Source: Straminergon stramineum (lineage: Eukaryota > Streptophyta > Bryopsida > Hypnales > Calliergonaceae). From it: a stretch of 64,000 nt of DNA. Below, piece after piece: positions 11,400 to 22,261 of the stretch. The notes under the pieces are model-generated. The model had not been told where the DNA came from, searched no databases, and saw nothing but the letters and a program-made list of their open reading frames with translations. The position numbers and the translations under genes were made by a program. Where the stretch lies: contig OY987273.1 of the NCBI GenBank assembly GCA_963920665.1, positions 9,302,501-9,366,500 of the forward strand. Reading direction: 5' to 3'. Position 1 is the stretch's first letter, and each line of letters opens with the position of its first letter.

Positions 11400-13200
11400 G
11401 CTTGCATTACATGGTGAATTAAGAAAAGTAAAGAAATTATTTTTAATATGTTATGTCATGAGGTTTTAAATTGATAAAACTATCAAAAGTGACATCCCAA
11501 AGTCTCTTGTTTGAAAAATCATTTGACTTGTAAATAAAGAATTCAAATAAGTGTGTAAAGAAATTTTGTTCTACACTGGTGCTTTTGTACAAGTTTGTGA
11601 TGTCAACAATACTTTTTGACTAATAGAAAAAGAAATTTGATGTTAAGATCGTAACAAAAGCCTTCGTGGTTCAATTTATAATATTTATTATTCTTTTTCA
11701 TGCCTTTCAAGGAAAACAATGAATCCCTAAACTCCCAAAGGCCCTACATAGCTACACTCTTATACAAGACTCTTGTGATATGTGATCTCAATTAAATGAT
11801 TTATTTCTAAATTTTTGGTTCAAGATTCTTCACTCAAGAGTTAAATTTTTCAACACGAGATATTGTAAAATGAAATTCATTAATGTCAAAAATCTAAAGT
11901 GAAGAAAATGAGAAGCCCAACAATCTAGTATAGCAAGATGGAAGAAAAAATTTCTTGGGCTTACTTTAAATGCAAATACCACGCGCAATGTATGTACTCA
12001 AAGTTTTCAAGATGACAAGATAACTCAATTAACTTTTATACTAGTCTAGTATAAATTCCTATGGTTAAATATGCCCAAAAATCAATTTTTAAGATTTTTG
12101 TCTCTTTGCATTCGAAATGGTAGTTTTGAGTGATATTTGATGGGAAAAAAGCATGAAGGCTTTAGGGGTTCCAGATTTTACAAAATCCTAGACCTACATA
12201 ACTACAAAACTAACATAAGCAATTCAATCAATATTGTAAATTTATAATTTAAAAGATATGATATTATGAACCTTTCTATATAATCATTTGCAAAAAAGTT
12301 TTGAGATGAAACACACTTGTGATCATTGAAATATGACCATTTCTAATTTCTTGTAATTGAAAACTCATCATATTTGAAGGTCAATCACATTGTACATTAC
12401 CTAAGCTCTAATATTTTGGGGTTGTGATCAATTTATGATCGGTTTACAATTTATGATGCACACAAGTATACATAGGTATAAGTGTCAAAGTGTATATGAT
12501 ATGAATTTTCAATTCATTTTGTTGTATAAATGCTTACTTTAATCTTGTCCACAACATTTCACATTACATTAAAATGCTTGAATCATTTTAGCACCATCCC
12601 ATACATTCGATAAATGTTATAATAGAATAATGAGATAATATAATTTCTTTTAGTCTATTCATAATTTCATATTGGTGTTTTAAACTATGAATACATTTGA
12701 TAACAAAAATTGAAGACACACTCCAAGTTATAATTGAATGTTCCACATTTATTTAATGGCTCATAATAAAGTGATAATTGAGGAGCTCAATCTTAAGAAA
12801 AAATGAAATCTACATGAGTAATGTACTCACATGAGTACATGACAAAGTAAGAAAGGTCTACATCTGCATTATATTGTCATGATTGCATTCCAAACTACAA
12901 AGGAATCATAGTCTCATAGGTAAAACATATTCCACACATTGCATCAATAATTTTGAAAATTTGTGCAATGTTATAAATTCAATATGTACAATTCAAGGTT
13001 GTATAATTCTGATTTTTTTGGGAGGGTTAGGGTTTAGGGTTTAGGGTTTAGGGTACAGGGTTTGGACTTTGGAGAGCCTGTTTAAATGTGGGAAGGAATA
13101 TCTGAAATTATCTTTTCTTACATTAATATTACATTGGATACTTCTAGCATTCAAGAGTATTTTTTGTACATGAATTTATCCTTCTCAGAATTTAAGGCTT
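11400..13200. other. Conserved AT-rich spacer inside hAT copy 1, with telomere-like repeat
   Basis: Non-coding, AT-rich sequence nearly identical to 42590-44390 in copy 2 and therefore part of the element. At 13024-13053 there is a short TTTAGGG tract (about four units) that recurs at the same place in copy 2 (44213-44241). Confidence 0.7.
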
Positions 13201-13204
13201 TAGG

Positions 13205-13560
13205 ACTGTCGGCGGACTGCCGTTAGGTGGGCTCCATAGCAAGGTGAACAGTGCTAGATGTGGTTGGTCGGGAACGGGGGACGGCTTGAGCGGACAACCA
13301 GGTGCGGGGTAGGTCGGCGATGGCGGACAGGCTGAGCAGACGGCCTAAGCGGACGGCCAGGTGCGGGGCCGGTCGAGGATGGAGGACAGCTTGAGCGGAC
13401 GGGATGGTCCAGGAGTGGCCCGCGGTTCCGATTGGCGGACGGGAGGTCCAGTTGCGGTCCGAAGCGGAAGGACAGTTGGCCATCCGCCAATTCCAGCGGT
13501 CTCCCTGCGTCCGCCGTGGCGGACGGTAGGTCCGGGTCCACTTCGGGGCGGATGTTTTTT
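13205..13560. promoter_or_regulatory. GGACGG array upstream of ORF-A, copy 1
   Basis: About 350 bp rich in gcggacgg, ggacggc and related words, ending about 250 bp before the ORF-A ATG. In copy 2 the same place (44390-44530) keeps only about 140 bp, so the array length is unstable while the flanking sequence is conserved. Role inferred from position. Confidence 0.55.
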
Positions 13561-13811
13561 AGGTTTGGTGGCGGACGGGTATATGAGGGGACAGCCTCGT
13601 CATTTGCTCTCACTTCTACTTTCCTTCGGCGCCAGGTTGGATGTGCTACTGCTGCTTTATGTGTCAGTTGCTCCTACAGGGTGGAGAGTGGGGGTCCTTG
13701 AGCTTTTGTTACTATTGCTGATTTACGCTGTTACTTATTTACACACATCTCACGATATTCATGTGCCGTGGTACTATTTTTCGAAGGGCTCAAAAATTCT
13801 AATCATCTATC

Positions 13812-16800
13812 ATGGCGGATCAAGGTGTTTCTAATAACAACGGGAGGACTTTAGGAAGTGAAAAAAAGAGAGGGACTAAAGCGAAGGGGGCCCCTCATGG
13901 GCTTCACTATGAGATTTTAGATGTCCCAAACATCAAAGTGGAGAGCAGTTGGGAGGAGGAGGAAGGGGAATATTGGACCTTCAAAACATGGAAGAAGTAT
14001 GTTAAAATGTACCACATTGACAAGTTGTGGCCTCGGGATTGCCACGTGGTGCATACACATGGTTTTTGTTGTAAGCCACGTAATTGCAACAATAAACATT
14101 TTGTGCATCGATCGGAGGAGGTGTGGCAAACGCTATTTGGGGACAAGCCAAGGAGTAAGGGATGCATAAATTATAGCGTGGCGTGCATGGTAAATGTAGA
14201 ACTCATTTTAAACTGCAAGGTAGATTGGAGCACTTATCCATCTAAGGTGGATTCTCCACTTTTACTGCAACCCAATCAAAAAGACATTCTTGATCTGTAC
14301 GATTCTCAGGCAGAACCAAGTGAACCAATGAAGACCCCAAGAGTATTAAAACATACTACAATGCGTACAACAAATGTCTCCGAGGTTTTAGGTGATGCAG
14401 TACAATTCAGGCCTGCAGAAGTGGCACAGCCTTGCACGGAAGTGTGCAATGTCTCCTCAAGAGGTGTCGGCGGAGAGGTTTTTGTAACTCCTCCAACGTG
14501 CTTCACATCCACACCGAATGTGATAACATTGGGTGAACAAAGCATGGCTCCAAGCAAGGAAACTACAACGAATGAAACAACCTTGGGCGGTCTAGACATG
14601 GCTGCAAACAAGGAAACAATGGTAGAAGAACGTGGGTCACCTTTTTCGCCAGATGGAGAGGTCAATGAGGAACAACTTGAAAGGACCAATGCTAGAATTC
14701 AGGGTTACATAGATAGTAAAGCTCTTGAGAGCTTGGTCGAATATGCAACTCCGATTTCTCAGTTGCCAACGACGCCAAGGCGAAGCCAAACATTGAGCCC
14801 AATTCGAATGTTGAGTCCGCATCAAAACGTAAGCCCAAGTCGAAGGTTGAGCCTAAGACAAATATTAAGTGCAAGAACTGGAGGGCATCCACATTTGGCA
14901 ACTTTAAGCTCGGCGCAATTGGAGATTCTTTGTTCCATACCCACCGCCAATCAATTGGAAAAGCTCTTAGAATGTTGTAGTCATTGGCGAGTACTAGTAG
15001 AACAACATCTTCATTCTAATCCCAAAAATGAGGCAGGCAGTTCTAGTTAGCCCGCAAGAAAAGGGGGCTGGGGTACTATTTCGCAAACTGCATACAGATT
15101 GAGAACTTTAGCTCAAATGGTAGTTGAAATTACTCCTTGGGTTAGGGACATGGCAGAGGAATTTTCAAAAATGGCACTTGAATTGTTGACTGGTGCCTTG
15201 GCTTTTTGCAATTTCATCGAGAAAGTGGCACCAATTCTTGAAGGTGGCGTGATGAACTTAAAAAGTTTGATGGCCTTAGAGGAAGACATTCATCGGCTGA
15301 AGATGAAGTGTGAGGACTTGGAAATGAAGCTGCAGTTGTCGCAGAAAAACATGGAGCAGGAACGTTGTAACAAGGTGGTTCAAAGAAAGCACATCGAAGA
15401 ATTGGAGCTCGAAGTACAAGAGTTGAAGAGGGTTAGGCCTACCATGGACTCCGTGATCATTCCATTTGTGCAAGAAAGTCAAGAGAGCGATCAACTCTCT
15501 CTTCCTTTTGAGAAGGCAAAAGCGGTGGAGATGTTCATCATCTTGAATTTGGATGAGGTTGGGAATGACAAGAAATGTGAAGAAGCAGTACGGACCATCA
15601 TTCCTAATATTTCCCGTACATTGCAGGATGCTTCGACACAAACGAAAGGCAGTGAGGTGGAGGAGCTACAATTGAAATTAGATGAAGCAATTCAAGAGAA
15701 AATCCTTGTTGAGGTGGAGTTGGACCGATTTCAAAGAATCATGGGTATGGAGGAATGCATGCCGAAGAGCGGATTAGAGTCTCGATGGTTGGCATGGGTA
15801 CAGAAACTCCAAGACAAACCCTCTATAGTATCTCGAGCAATGAAAGGGCTTATGAAATTGGCAATGAAGTCGGATGAAGAATGCAATGCCGTGGAGACCT
15901 CTTTGCTTCGGTTCAAGAAAGTGTTTGATGAACATCCAAGGGGTTCCACCAAAATTACATGTTGGGGGGATATGGATGACATGTTTGAGCGGTTGAACCA
16001 CGCAAAGAAGGACAATGTTGCACACATCGATTGGGCCTTGGAAGTAGAAGAAGGGTGGGTCCCTTACAACATGCTTTCAGCGCACATCAAGGAGAAAGAC
16101 AAGACAGTAGTGCATGCTTGCGATCCAGCCCAAGGAATCTTGAAGAGTCATTGTAGCCTTTGCTAAGGTCCTTTTGGCCCTCAAGGAGCCCTAACCATGG
16201 GCCAATGTTGCCACACTTTTCACGTGACATGCATCGTGAAAGCATCACTCATTCGTTCGGTTTGTGCTGAGTGTCGTTCTCCTCTGAGCCCTCGGTTCTA
16301 TGAAATGCTTGGGATCTTGGAAGATATGCCCCCCGGCCACGAATATAACCGATGGACCCTTCCTCTTGATCAAGGGCCATACCAGTTCCAGAATTTCTTG
16401 CATTGGGGGCGACCTCTCACGTGGGATTCAATTGAATGCCGACATGGATTGTATGAGGAGTCTAGAGAGCCAGTGGATCCTTTCATGTGGATGACCGTTA
16501 ACAGAGAGGTGGAGTTGCAGGCCCGGGGTATTGAAGATGGTGAGGCTCATGAATTGTTTTGTCGCAATATGGGGGGCCATTGGAGTATGCAACACAAGAA
16601 GTTTTTTCGGTTTCCCGACAAATAAGTGCGAAAAGGGCCCAAAAAAACTTGGTTAGAGGTGGAGCATGCTCAAGAGTTCAATGAGCAATACGGGGCTTAT
16701 AATCACACTTTGATTGGTAGGGCCCTTTTCTTGTCAAAGTTGGAAGAAACTGCTAAAGCTCATGCTCTTGTTGAAATAGATGGGGAAACAACTACAGGGC

Positions 16801-17204
16801 ATTCATTTGTGGAGGTAGCTGGGGCATTTGACAAGAGGATAGGTGACATTATAGCTGAATGGAGGGGGTTTCTATTGGCCGATTTTCGACCAATAGGGTT
16901 ACCCATCAAAGGTGATGACGAACAAGTCAATGTATTCATAGATCGAGTGGATGCTGCGTTGAGGGCCTTGAAGGTTGAAGAAGTAGATTTGTCTCCAAAG
17001 CGAAGCTCAAAACGGAAGAGAGAGGATGACGATGATGATGACCACTCTCCGGAAACCAAACGACAGTTTATAGCGGTAGAAATGGAGGTTAGATCCGGAG
17101 GAGGTGTTGTCTACAGTCCTGGGTCAAATACTCAACGAATGAGTGCAAGACTTTTGGTTAAGGAGGGGCCATCTCACGATTTAGGAGAGGGTAGTGGTTC
17201 TTAA
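13812..17204 (+). pseudogene. ORF-A copy 1: coiled-coil RING-H2 accessory protein of the hAT element
   Basis: One frame of 1130 codons from ATG 13812, broken by TAG 15048, TAA 16164 and TAA 16623; copy 2 has CAA, CAA and GAA there. Residues 54-139 are a YWTFKTWKKYVKM...LWPRD...HFVHRSEEVW...KVDW module shared with ORF-B. Residues 312-350 are Ser/Pro-rich with repeated LSP motifs. Coiled coils lie near 487-535 and 614-645. A RING-H2 finger follows: C781-x2-C784-x14-C799-x-H801-x2-H804-x2-C807-x10-C818-x2-C821 (copy 2 numbering equivalent). Near 1062-1082 a KRSSKRKRE cluster precedes an acidic run, a likely nuclear signal. RING-H2 fingers are typical of E3 ubiquitin ligases, so a ligase role is possible; target unknown. 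The GC array lies upstream and the transposase is next downstream on the same strand. Confidence 0.8.
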
Positions 17205-17620
17205 ATATAAGAGAGGCTTTCCTTATTTTATCATGTTTAAATGTTTAATAGTATAGAAGTATACCGATGAGTGTGGCTTGAATGTTATAAGGGTTGAGTA
17301 CTACTAGTAATTCATTGTACTTATGATGAATTTTGATTTGTTTTGAAGTTCTTTATATATCCAAATATGAAATATCAATATATATATATCTTTGAATTCA
17401 TCATTTGTTTTGCTTTCTTTTAAGTTCATGCTATGGTGATTTATGAAGAACAACTTTTTGTGAAGTATGTTTTTTTCATGCTCATCTAGAAATTTTAAAT
17501 TCTAAAACCCTTTGACAAAACCATAATTTTCTGAAATCTCCTCATTGGCTCATTCCATCCATAAATCCCTATTTTGTCCGACATCTCTTGAAGCATTGAA
17601 CATTTGAACAATTGAACACG
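17205..17620. other. AT-rich 3' flank of ORF-A, copy 1
   Basis: Non-coding, conserved in copy 2 (48144-48545). Includes a (ta)n microsatellite at 17378-17389 (tatatatata). No gene seen. Confidence 0.5.
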
Positions 17621-17624
17621 ACCT

Positions 17625-18005
17625 ACCCTGCCCGTCCGCCTGACCGCCCGCCCGCCTTAGACCACCCATTCGCCTGACCCCTGTAGGCCCGAGCTCCCGT
17701 CCACCCGACCTCCCGTCCGCCCGACCCCCGTGGGCCCGACCTCCTGTCCGCCTGACCCCCGTGGGCCCGACCTCTCGTCCGCCTGAGCTCCCATCCGCCC
17801 GTCCACCCGTCCGTCTGTCCATCCGTCCGCAATATCCGTCCGCGCGTCTTTGTGTCACTCCATCCGCTTGTCTAGATTGTCCGTCCGCCCGACCCCCGTG
17901 GGCCCGACCGCCAGTCCGTTGGACCGTCCATCTGCCTGACTAAACCGACCGCGCGAACGCTGGACCGTCCATTCGCCCGATCGCCCATCCGCTGCGCAAT
18001 CAGGC
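17625..18005. promoter_or_regulatory. CCGTCCGC array upstream of the transposase, copy 1
   Basis: About 380 bp of cgtccgcc/gcccgacc words, some arranged as a short tandem repeat (gacccccgtgggcccgacct). It ends about 310 bp before the transposase ATG. Copy 2 keeps about 155 bp (48560-48715). Promoter or protein-binding role inferred from position. Confidence 0.55.
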
Positions 18006-18312
18006 GACGGCGGATAGTATGTTCTATGGATTCATAAATGGTCTGCAACGGTCAAGCCTGTTTGGGAGACTATAACTGTAGGAAAGAAGTCATTTGAGAG
18101 CACTCTTGAAAACTGAACGCTAAGATTTCCAAGGGCTAGGAGCTGCAATTTTTGTATCCCTTGCTTGGTAATGTATAATTCAGTGGACGGGAGGGCCTTG
18201 ATTTTCAAGGCTTTGTGCACTCATTTTTTATTATATTTGGACATTGTTCATTTGGTCTTCACATTTTGAATTTAATTCCAATATACGGAATTAAAATTTG
18301 TGCCTTGCTACT

Positions 18313-21300
18313 ATGAGCAAGGATTGGTCTGGTTGGTATGGTACCGCATCAACCGGTAAGGTAAAGTGCAAGGCTTGCAACTCGGTGTTTGCGAAGAAGA
18401 TAAGCCGTATGTTGAGCCATTTAGGATATGAAGGCCCATCAGGTGTTCGTGATATAGGAGTGAGTCTTTGTTCTCAATTGACATCGAATGTTCGAATCCT
18501 ATTTCTTCGATCTAATGGGGCATTCCCGTAGAGACCGATCATTGACAATGTAGATGTTGGTAGCATGAGTATGGTCGGGAGGGATTTTTCAAATGAGAGG
18601 GATATGGCGCATTCTACTCAAGAGGACTCATGCGCAGCACCGGAAGAATTTGTTGGTGTAGGATCCAAAGTAAACCGAACTACAAAAACATCCAGTGAGT
18701 GTGAGACTCTAAGGGCATCAGGTAGTGGACCTCAAAGACAGAGTAGTCTAGTGGATGGCTTTGATTCCGCAGCAAAACGCAATTTGAATGCAGTGTGGGC
18801 CAATTTCTTCTATGCGGCAAACATACCATTTGCCGTAGCTCGAAATTCGGCATTTAAAGAAGCAGTGAAAAAAACAGTCGAGTACCATGGGCCCTACACT
18901 CCACCATCGTATTATGATTTACGCCATAAATTGCTTGACCAAGCAAAGACCGACATCAAGACAAAGCTTCATAGTCGAACCGAAGATAGCATTCGAAAGT
19001 TTGGAGCAACATTGTCTATTGATGGATGGAGCTCGGTTACCAATCGACCATTGATAAATGCCATGCTTGTATCTTCTGCGGGTGAACAATTTCTAGGATC
19101 GGTGGATACAAGTGGAATCGAAAAGAATGCTCCTTTTTTGGCCTCTGTCTTAGAAAAGTTTATAGAACAAGTAGGCCCCACAAATGTTGTGCAAGTGACT
19201 GCAGACAACGCTCCTGTAAATCCGACAGCATGGAATATGGTGTTGAGTAAATATCCGCACTTTTTTTTTCAAGGTTGTGTGGTGCATGCCTTGAATTTGT
19301 TGCTTCAAAATTGGGGGAAGCAAGAATGGTTGAAGGACCTCGTGGAAAAGGCCCTAACCGTTGTGAAGTTCTTCCGATTGCGACATATGTCACTAGCTAT
19401 ATTTCAAAAGCACGAAACGAAGAATAGCTTATTGATGTCGGTGAAAACAAGATTTGCCTCCAATTTCTTCATGATTTCTCATTTGTTGAAGGTCAAGACT
19501 GCATTGCAACAAAGTGTGGTGGATCCACAATGGGTAGAATATGTGCTCAAGTTAAGGGACACGAAGAACGCAAAATCTCGTACGGAGTCTCGGGAGGTGA
19601 AGAAGACAATTTTAGATGAGCATTTTTGGGCCCATGCCACTAATTTCCGAGAATTGATGGCTCCTGTGGTGTTTGGTCTACGGGATTTGGATGCGAAGAC
19701 ACCATGCATGGGCAAGGTATTGCACATCATGAGGAATTTAGAGAAGCATGTCTTCTTTTTACGAAAAGAGCCCTTTGGTTTGTCCTTGGACTTAGCCATT
19801 TCTATCGAAAAGGCGTTTGGTAAGCAACGTGAAATGGTAGAGACCGATCTACATTATGTAAGAGCTCTTTTGAACCCTTACCTTCTTCACGATAAAGAAC
19901 TAGCTGACGATCAAGATGCAACAGATGCATGCAAGCGCGTTATCAGGAAAATATGTCAACCAGGAACTTATCCTGACGTAGTGAAGGAATTTGTAGCATT
20001 TCGACATCAAGATCCTCTGTTCCACGACATGTTGGATCCGGCTGAGCAGAAATTGTCGGCACATGCTTGGTGGGATTTTGAAGGTGCATGTGGCAAGCTC
20101 ATTGCTCCAATTGCAAAGAGGATTTTGGCCCAACCGGTGTCATTATCTTCATGTGAACGAAGTTGGAGTAGCTACTCTTTTGTTCACAACAAATCCCGAA
20201 ACTAGTTGAGGCCACAGAGAGTAGCCGATTTGGTGTATGTATACACCAATTCCAAAGTCATAGCCTCATCGAAGGAGAAGGATGAAAAGAAGTGGTACCA
20301 TGAAAATGTGGAGTCCGAAGATTCGGAAGGGCCTATCTCGGAAGACGAGGATGATGAATCTGTATCTGATGATAGAGATGTTCTGAATTATGATATCGAC
20401 AATTCTAACGAAGAAATGTTTGAGACTCCTAATCAAAACAATGAAGACTTCGGAGTCGCGGATGGAGACATGTATGAGTTTCGATCACATGAGGATGATT
20501 GCGGGCTTGATGATGATGTACCTTCGATAGCTAGATTTGTGGATGGAACTGGATTCATGAGTAGCAAAAATCTTCTACCAAACGTGGAAGATACGTATGT
20601 AGAGATAATGGCGACCAATAGGACAATGGTTGCGAATGATGGGAGTCTTGAAAAGGATGAAGTGATTCCCATTTCCGATGCTCCATCCCCGATAATGGCG
20701 GTAGAAAAAAATGACCAACATGAAGACAAAGGAGGATGTGAGGTGAACGTTGAAATGAATGTGTCCAATGGAATTGTTGCGTCAATAGTGGTATCGGCAA
20801 GTAAGAAATGTGGGGAAGCAAATATTGGAAATGCCAAACCACACGAAGTACAAGACAATGTTGAAGCACGTTCAATGGAGTCAAGCAGCCCAATTTTTGT
20901 CAACAATGGTGTTGGTAAAATGCACCTCATGGAAGATTCTCCCGAACCACCATGTAGCACTCCTCCACGTGCACTATTTAAAAGCGATGCCACGACATTG
21001 GATGGTTCAAGGAAATCACGGCTTGGAAAAAGACATTTGTCTCCTACGAAAGAGATGAGTTCTGGAGGCAATCCAAGTCGAACCATTTTATCATGTACCG
21101 ATGATGATGATAAGGATGAGACATTGGCTTCAATGTTTATTCAACATCGGGGCCATCCACCACGCCATTCCTTGAAATCATTAGGCTAGACATCGCAATC
21201 TTTGAATGCAATGTAGTTAATTATTCAAGGAGCGCCAAAAGTAGAGATATCCCAGGGTGAGGACTCCATTAAAGCTCGTAAAAAAAGAATGATGCAACCC

Positions 21301-21621
21301 TTTGCTACCTCTCCAAGGAAGAGACCGAATATGGGTCGAACCCCACTTGATACCTATCAAGTGGGGTCAAAGAAGAAAATGAAAACAATCCCTAGCCTTA
21401 AAGAAGGTATTGGTAAGGCTATATTAAGAGCCAAAATGGAGAAGAAGACCGGTAGATCAATGAGATCATTGACATCTACCCAAGTACAAAAAGGAGTGAA
21501 AATTGTACAATCTTCATCAAACGACATGGAAGAGACATCTAGCGATGAAGACGACCGATGGGGAACTAGATGTGAGAGTAGCGGGGTTGAGGTGAAAGAA
21601 GATAGTGATTACAAGCTTTAG
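18313..21621 (+). pseudogene. hAT transposase copy 1 (BED, DUF659, hAT dimerisation)
   Basis: Frame of about 1102 codons from ATG 18313. An N-terminal BED-like finger has C19-x2-C22 and H36; the fourth ligand is not obvious. A DUF659/RNase H-like core follows, with SIDGW (D237) and VTADNAP (D298), then GCVVHALNLLLQ. Near 585-650 is the hAT dimerisation region, AHAWWDFEG...CERSW (E615)...FVHNKSRN. D237, D298 and E615 fit the hAT catalytic triad. Stops at 18529 (TAG for CAG) and 20203 (TAG for AAG) are private to this copy; stops at 21187 and 21214 occur in both copies. Past them the same frame runs to 21621 with a basic and then acidic Ser-rich tail. The private stops make this copy inactive as it stands. 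Confidence 0.88.
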
Positions 21622-22089
21622 AGATTCAAGGAATGTAGGCTTAGGTGTTTAGGTGCTTATAATACATTGAGCATGTAATGGCAATTGATTGTTTGAAGCT
21701 TCCATTGTAGTTGGAGTTTGCTTATTGATGTTGAAAATATGATTATTTTTTTTTGAATTGCAAAACCATGAAGAAGTCCCCCCAAAATTGATTGTGTTCC
21801 TCTTTCTTTGTATGAAGCATGATACATTGCAAGATATATATATAATGCAACAATTTTGACTTCATGATTGTCATAGAATCATAGATTTGGTAATTTTCAA
21901 GGTGAAGAGAATTTTGAATTTTTTTTTTAATCCTTTCCCTTGATAATTCATAATTGCAATTATAGTGTACAATATCTTTGGTTGATTACACTACAAAGGA
22001 TAGTTCATAACTCCATATGTTATTGTAAAAAGCATTCAAGGAATCAAAGTTTACTTGAAGGAGTTGAAGCTTTGTATTAAATAACTAGC

Positions 22090-22253
22090 CACTAGCCGTC
22101 CGCTCGCCCGTCCGCCCGTCCGCATTTACCCAGGGTAAATTTGCCGACGGTTTTTTTTACCCCCCGGAGATGTAGCGTCCGTAGGGTCCGGACGTCCAGA
22201 CATCTGATTTTTGGACGCGATTTTGCCTGGGACGCTCACTTTCCTCAACCCTG
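22090..22253. repeat. Right terminal region of hAT copy 1
   Basis: CCGTCCGC-type motifs at 22097-22123, a perfect palindrome tttacccagggtaaa at 22125-22139, then gtccg words and the terminus CTCAACCCTG ending at 22253. Copy 2 has the same order at 52780-52934. Confidence 0.8.
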
Positions 22254-22261
22254 AAGATGAC

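Larger units (their letters stand above)
9274..22253. mobile_element. Multi-gene hAT transposon, copy 1 (with assembly gap)
   Basis: The left end reads CAGGGTTGACAGG at 9274 and the right end closes with CTCAACCCTG at 22253, an inverted pair of the hAT type. Inside, in order, are a GC-rich left end, a 200-N gap, ORF-B (-), ORF-A (+, RING finger protein) and the hAT transposase (+), each with a GC-rich array upstream. It is collinear with the element at 34392-52934 at roughly 95% identity by eye in AT-rich non-coding parts. The octamers directly outside the two ends (cattttgc and aagatgac) do not match, but aagatgac does occur at 9234-9241, 32 bp left of the left end. The copy is disabled by several stop codons. 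Confidence 0.8.

Noticed and set aside
13024..13053. TTTAGGG tract as a true telomere or fusion point
   Set aside because: Too short, and present at the same internal position in both hAT copies, so it is element sequence.
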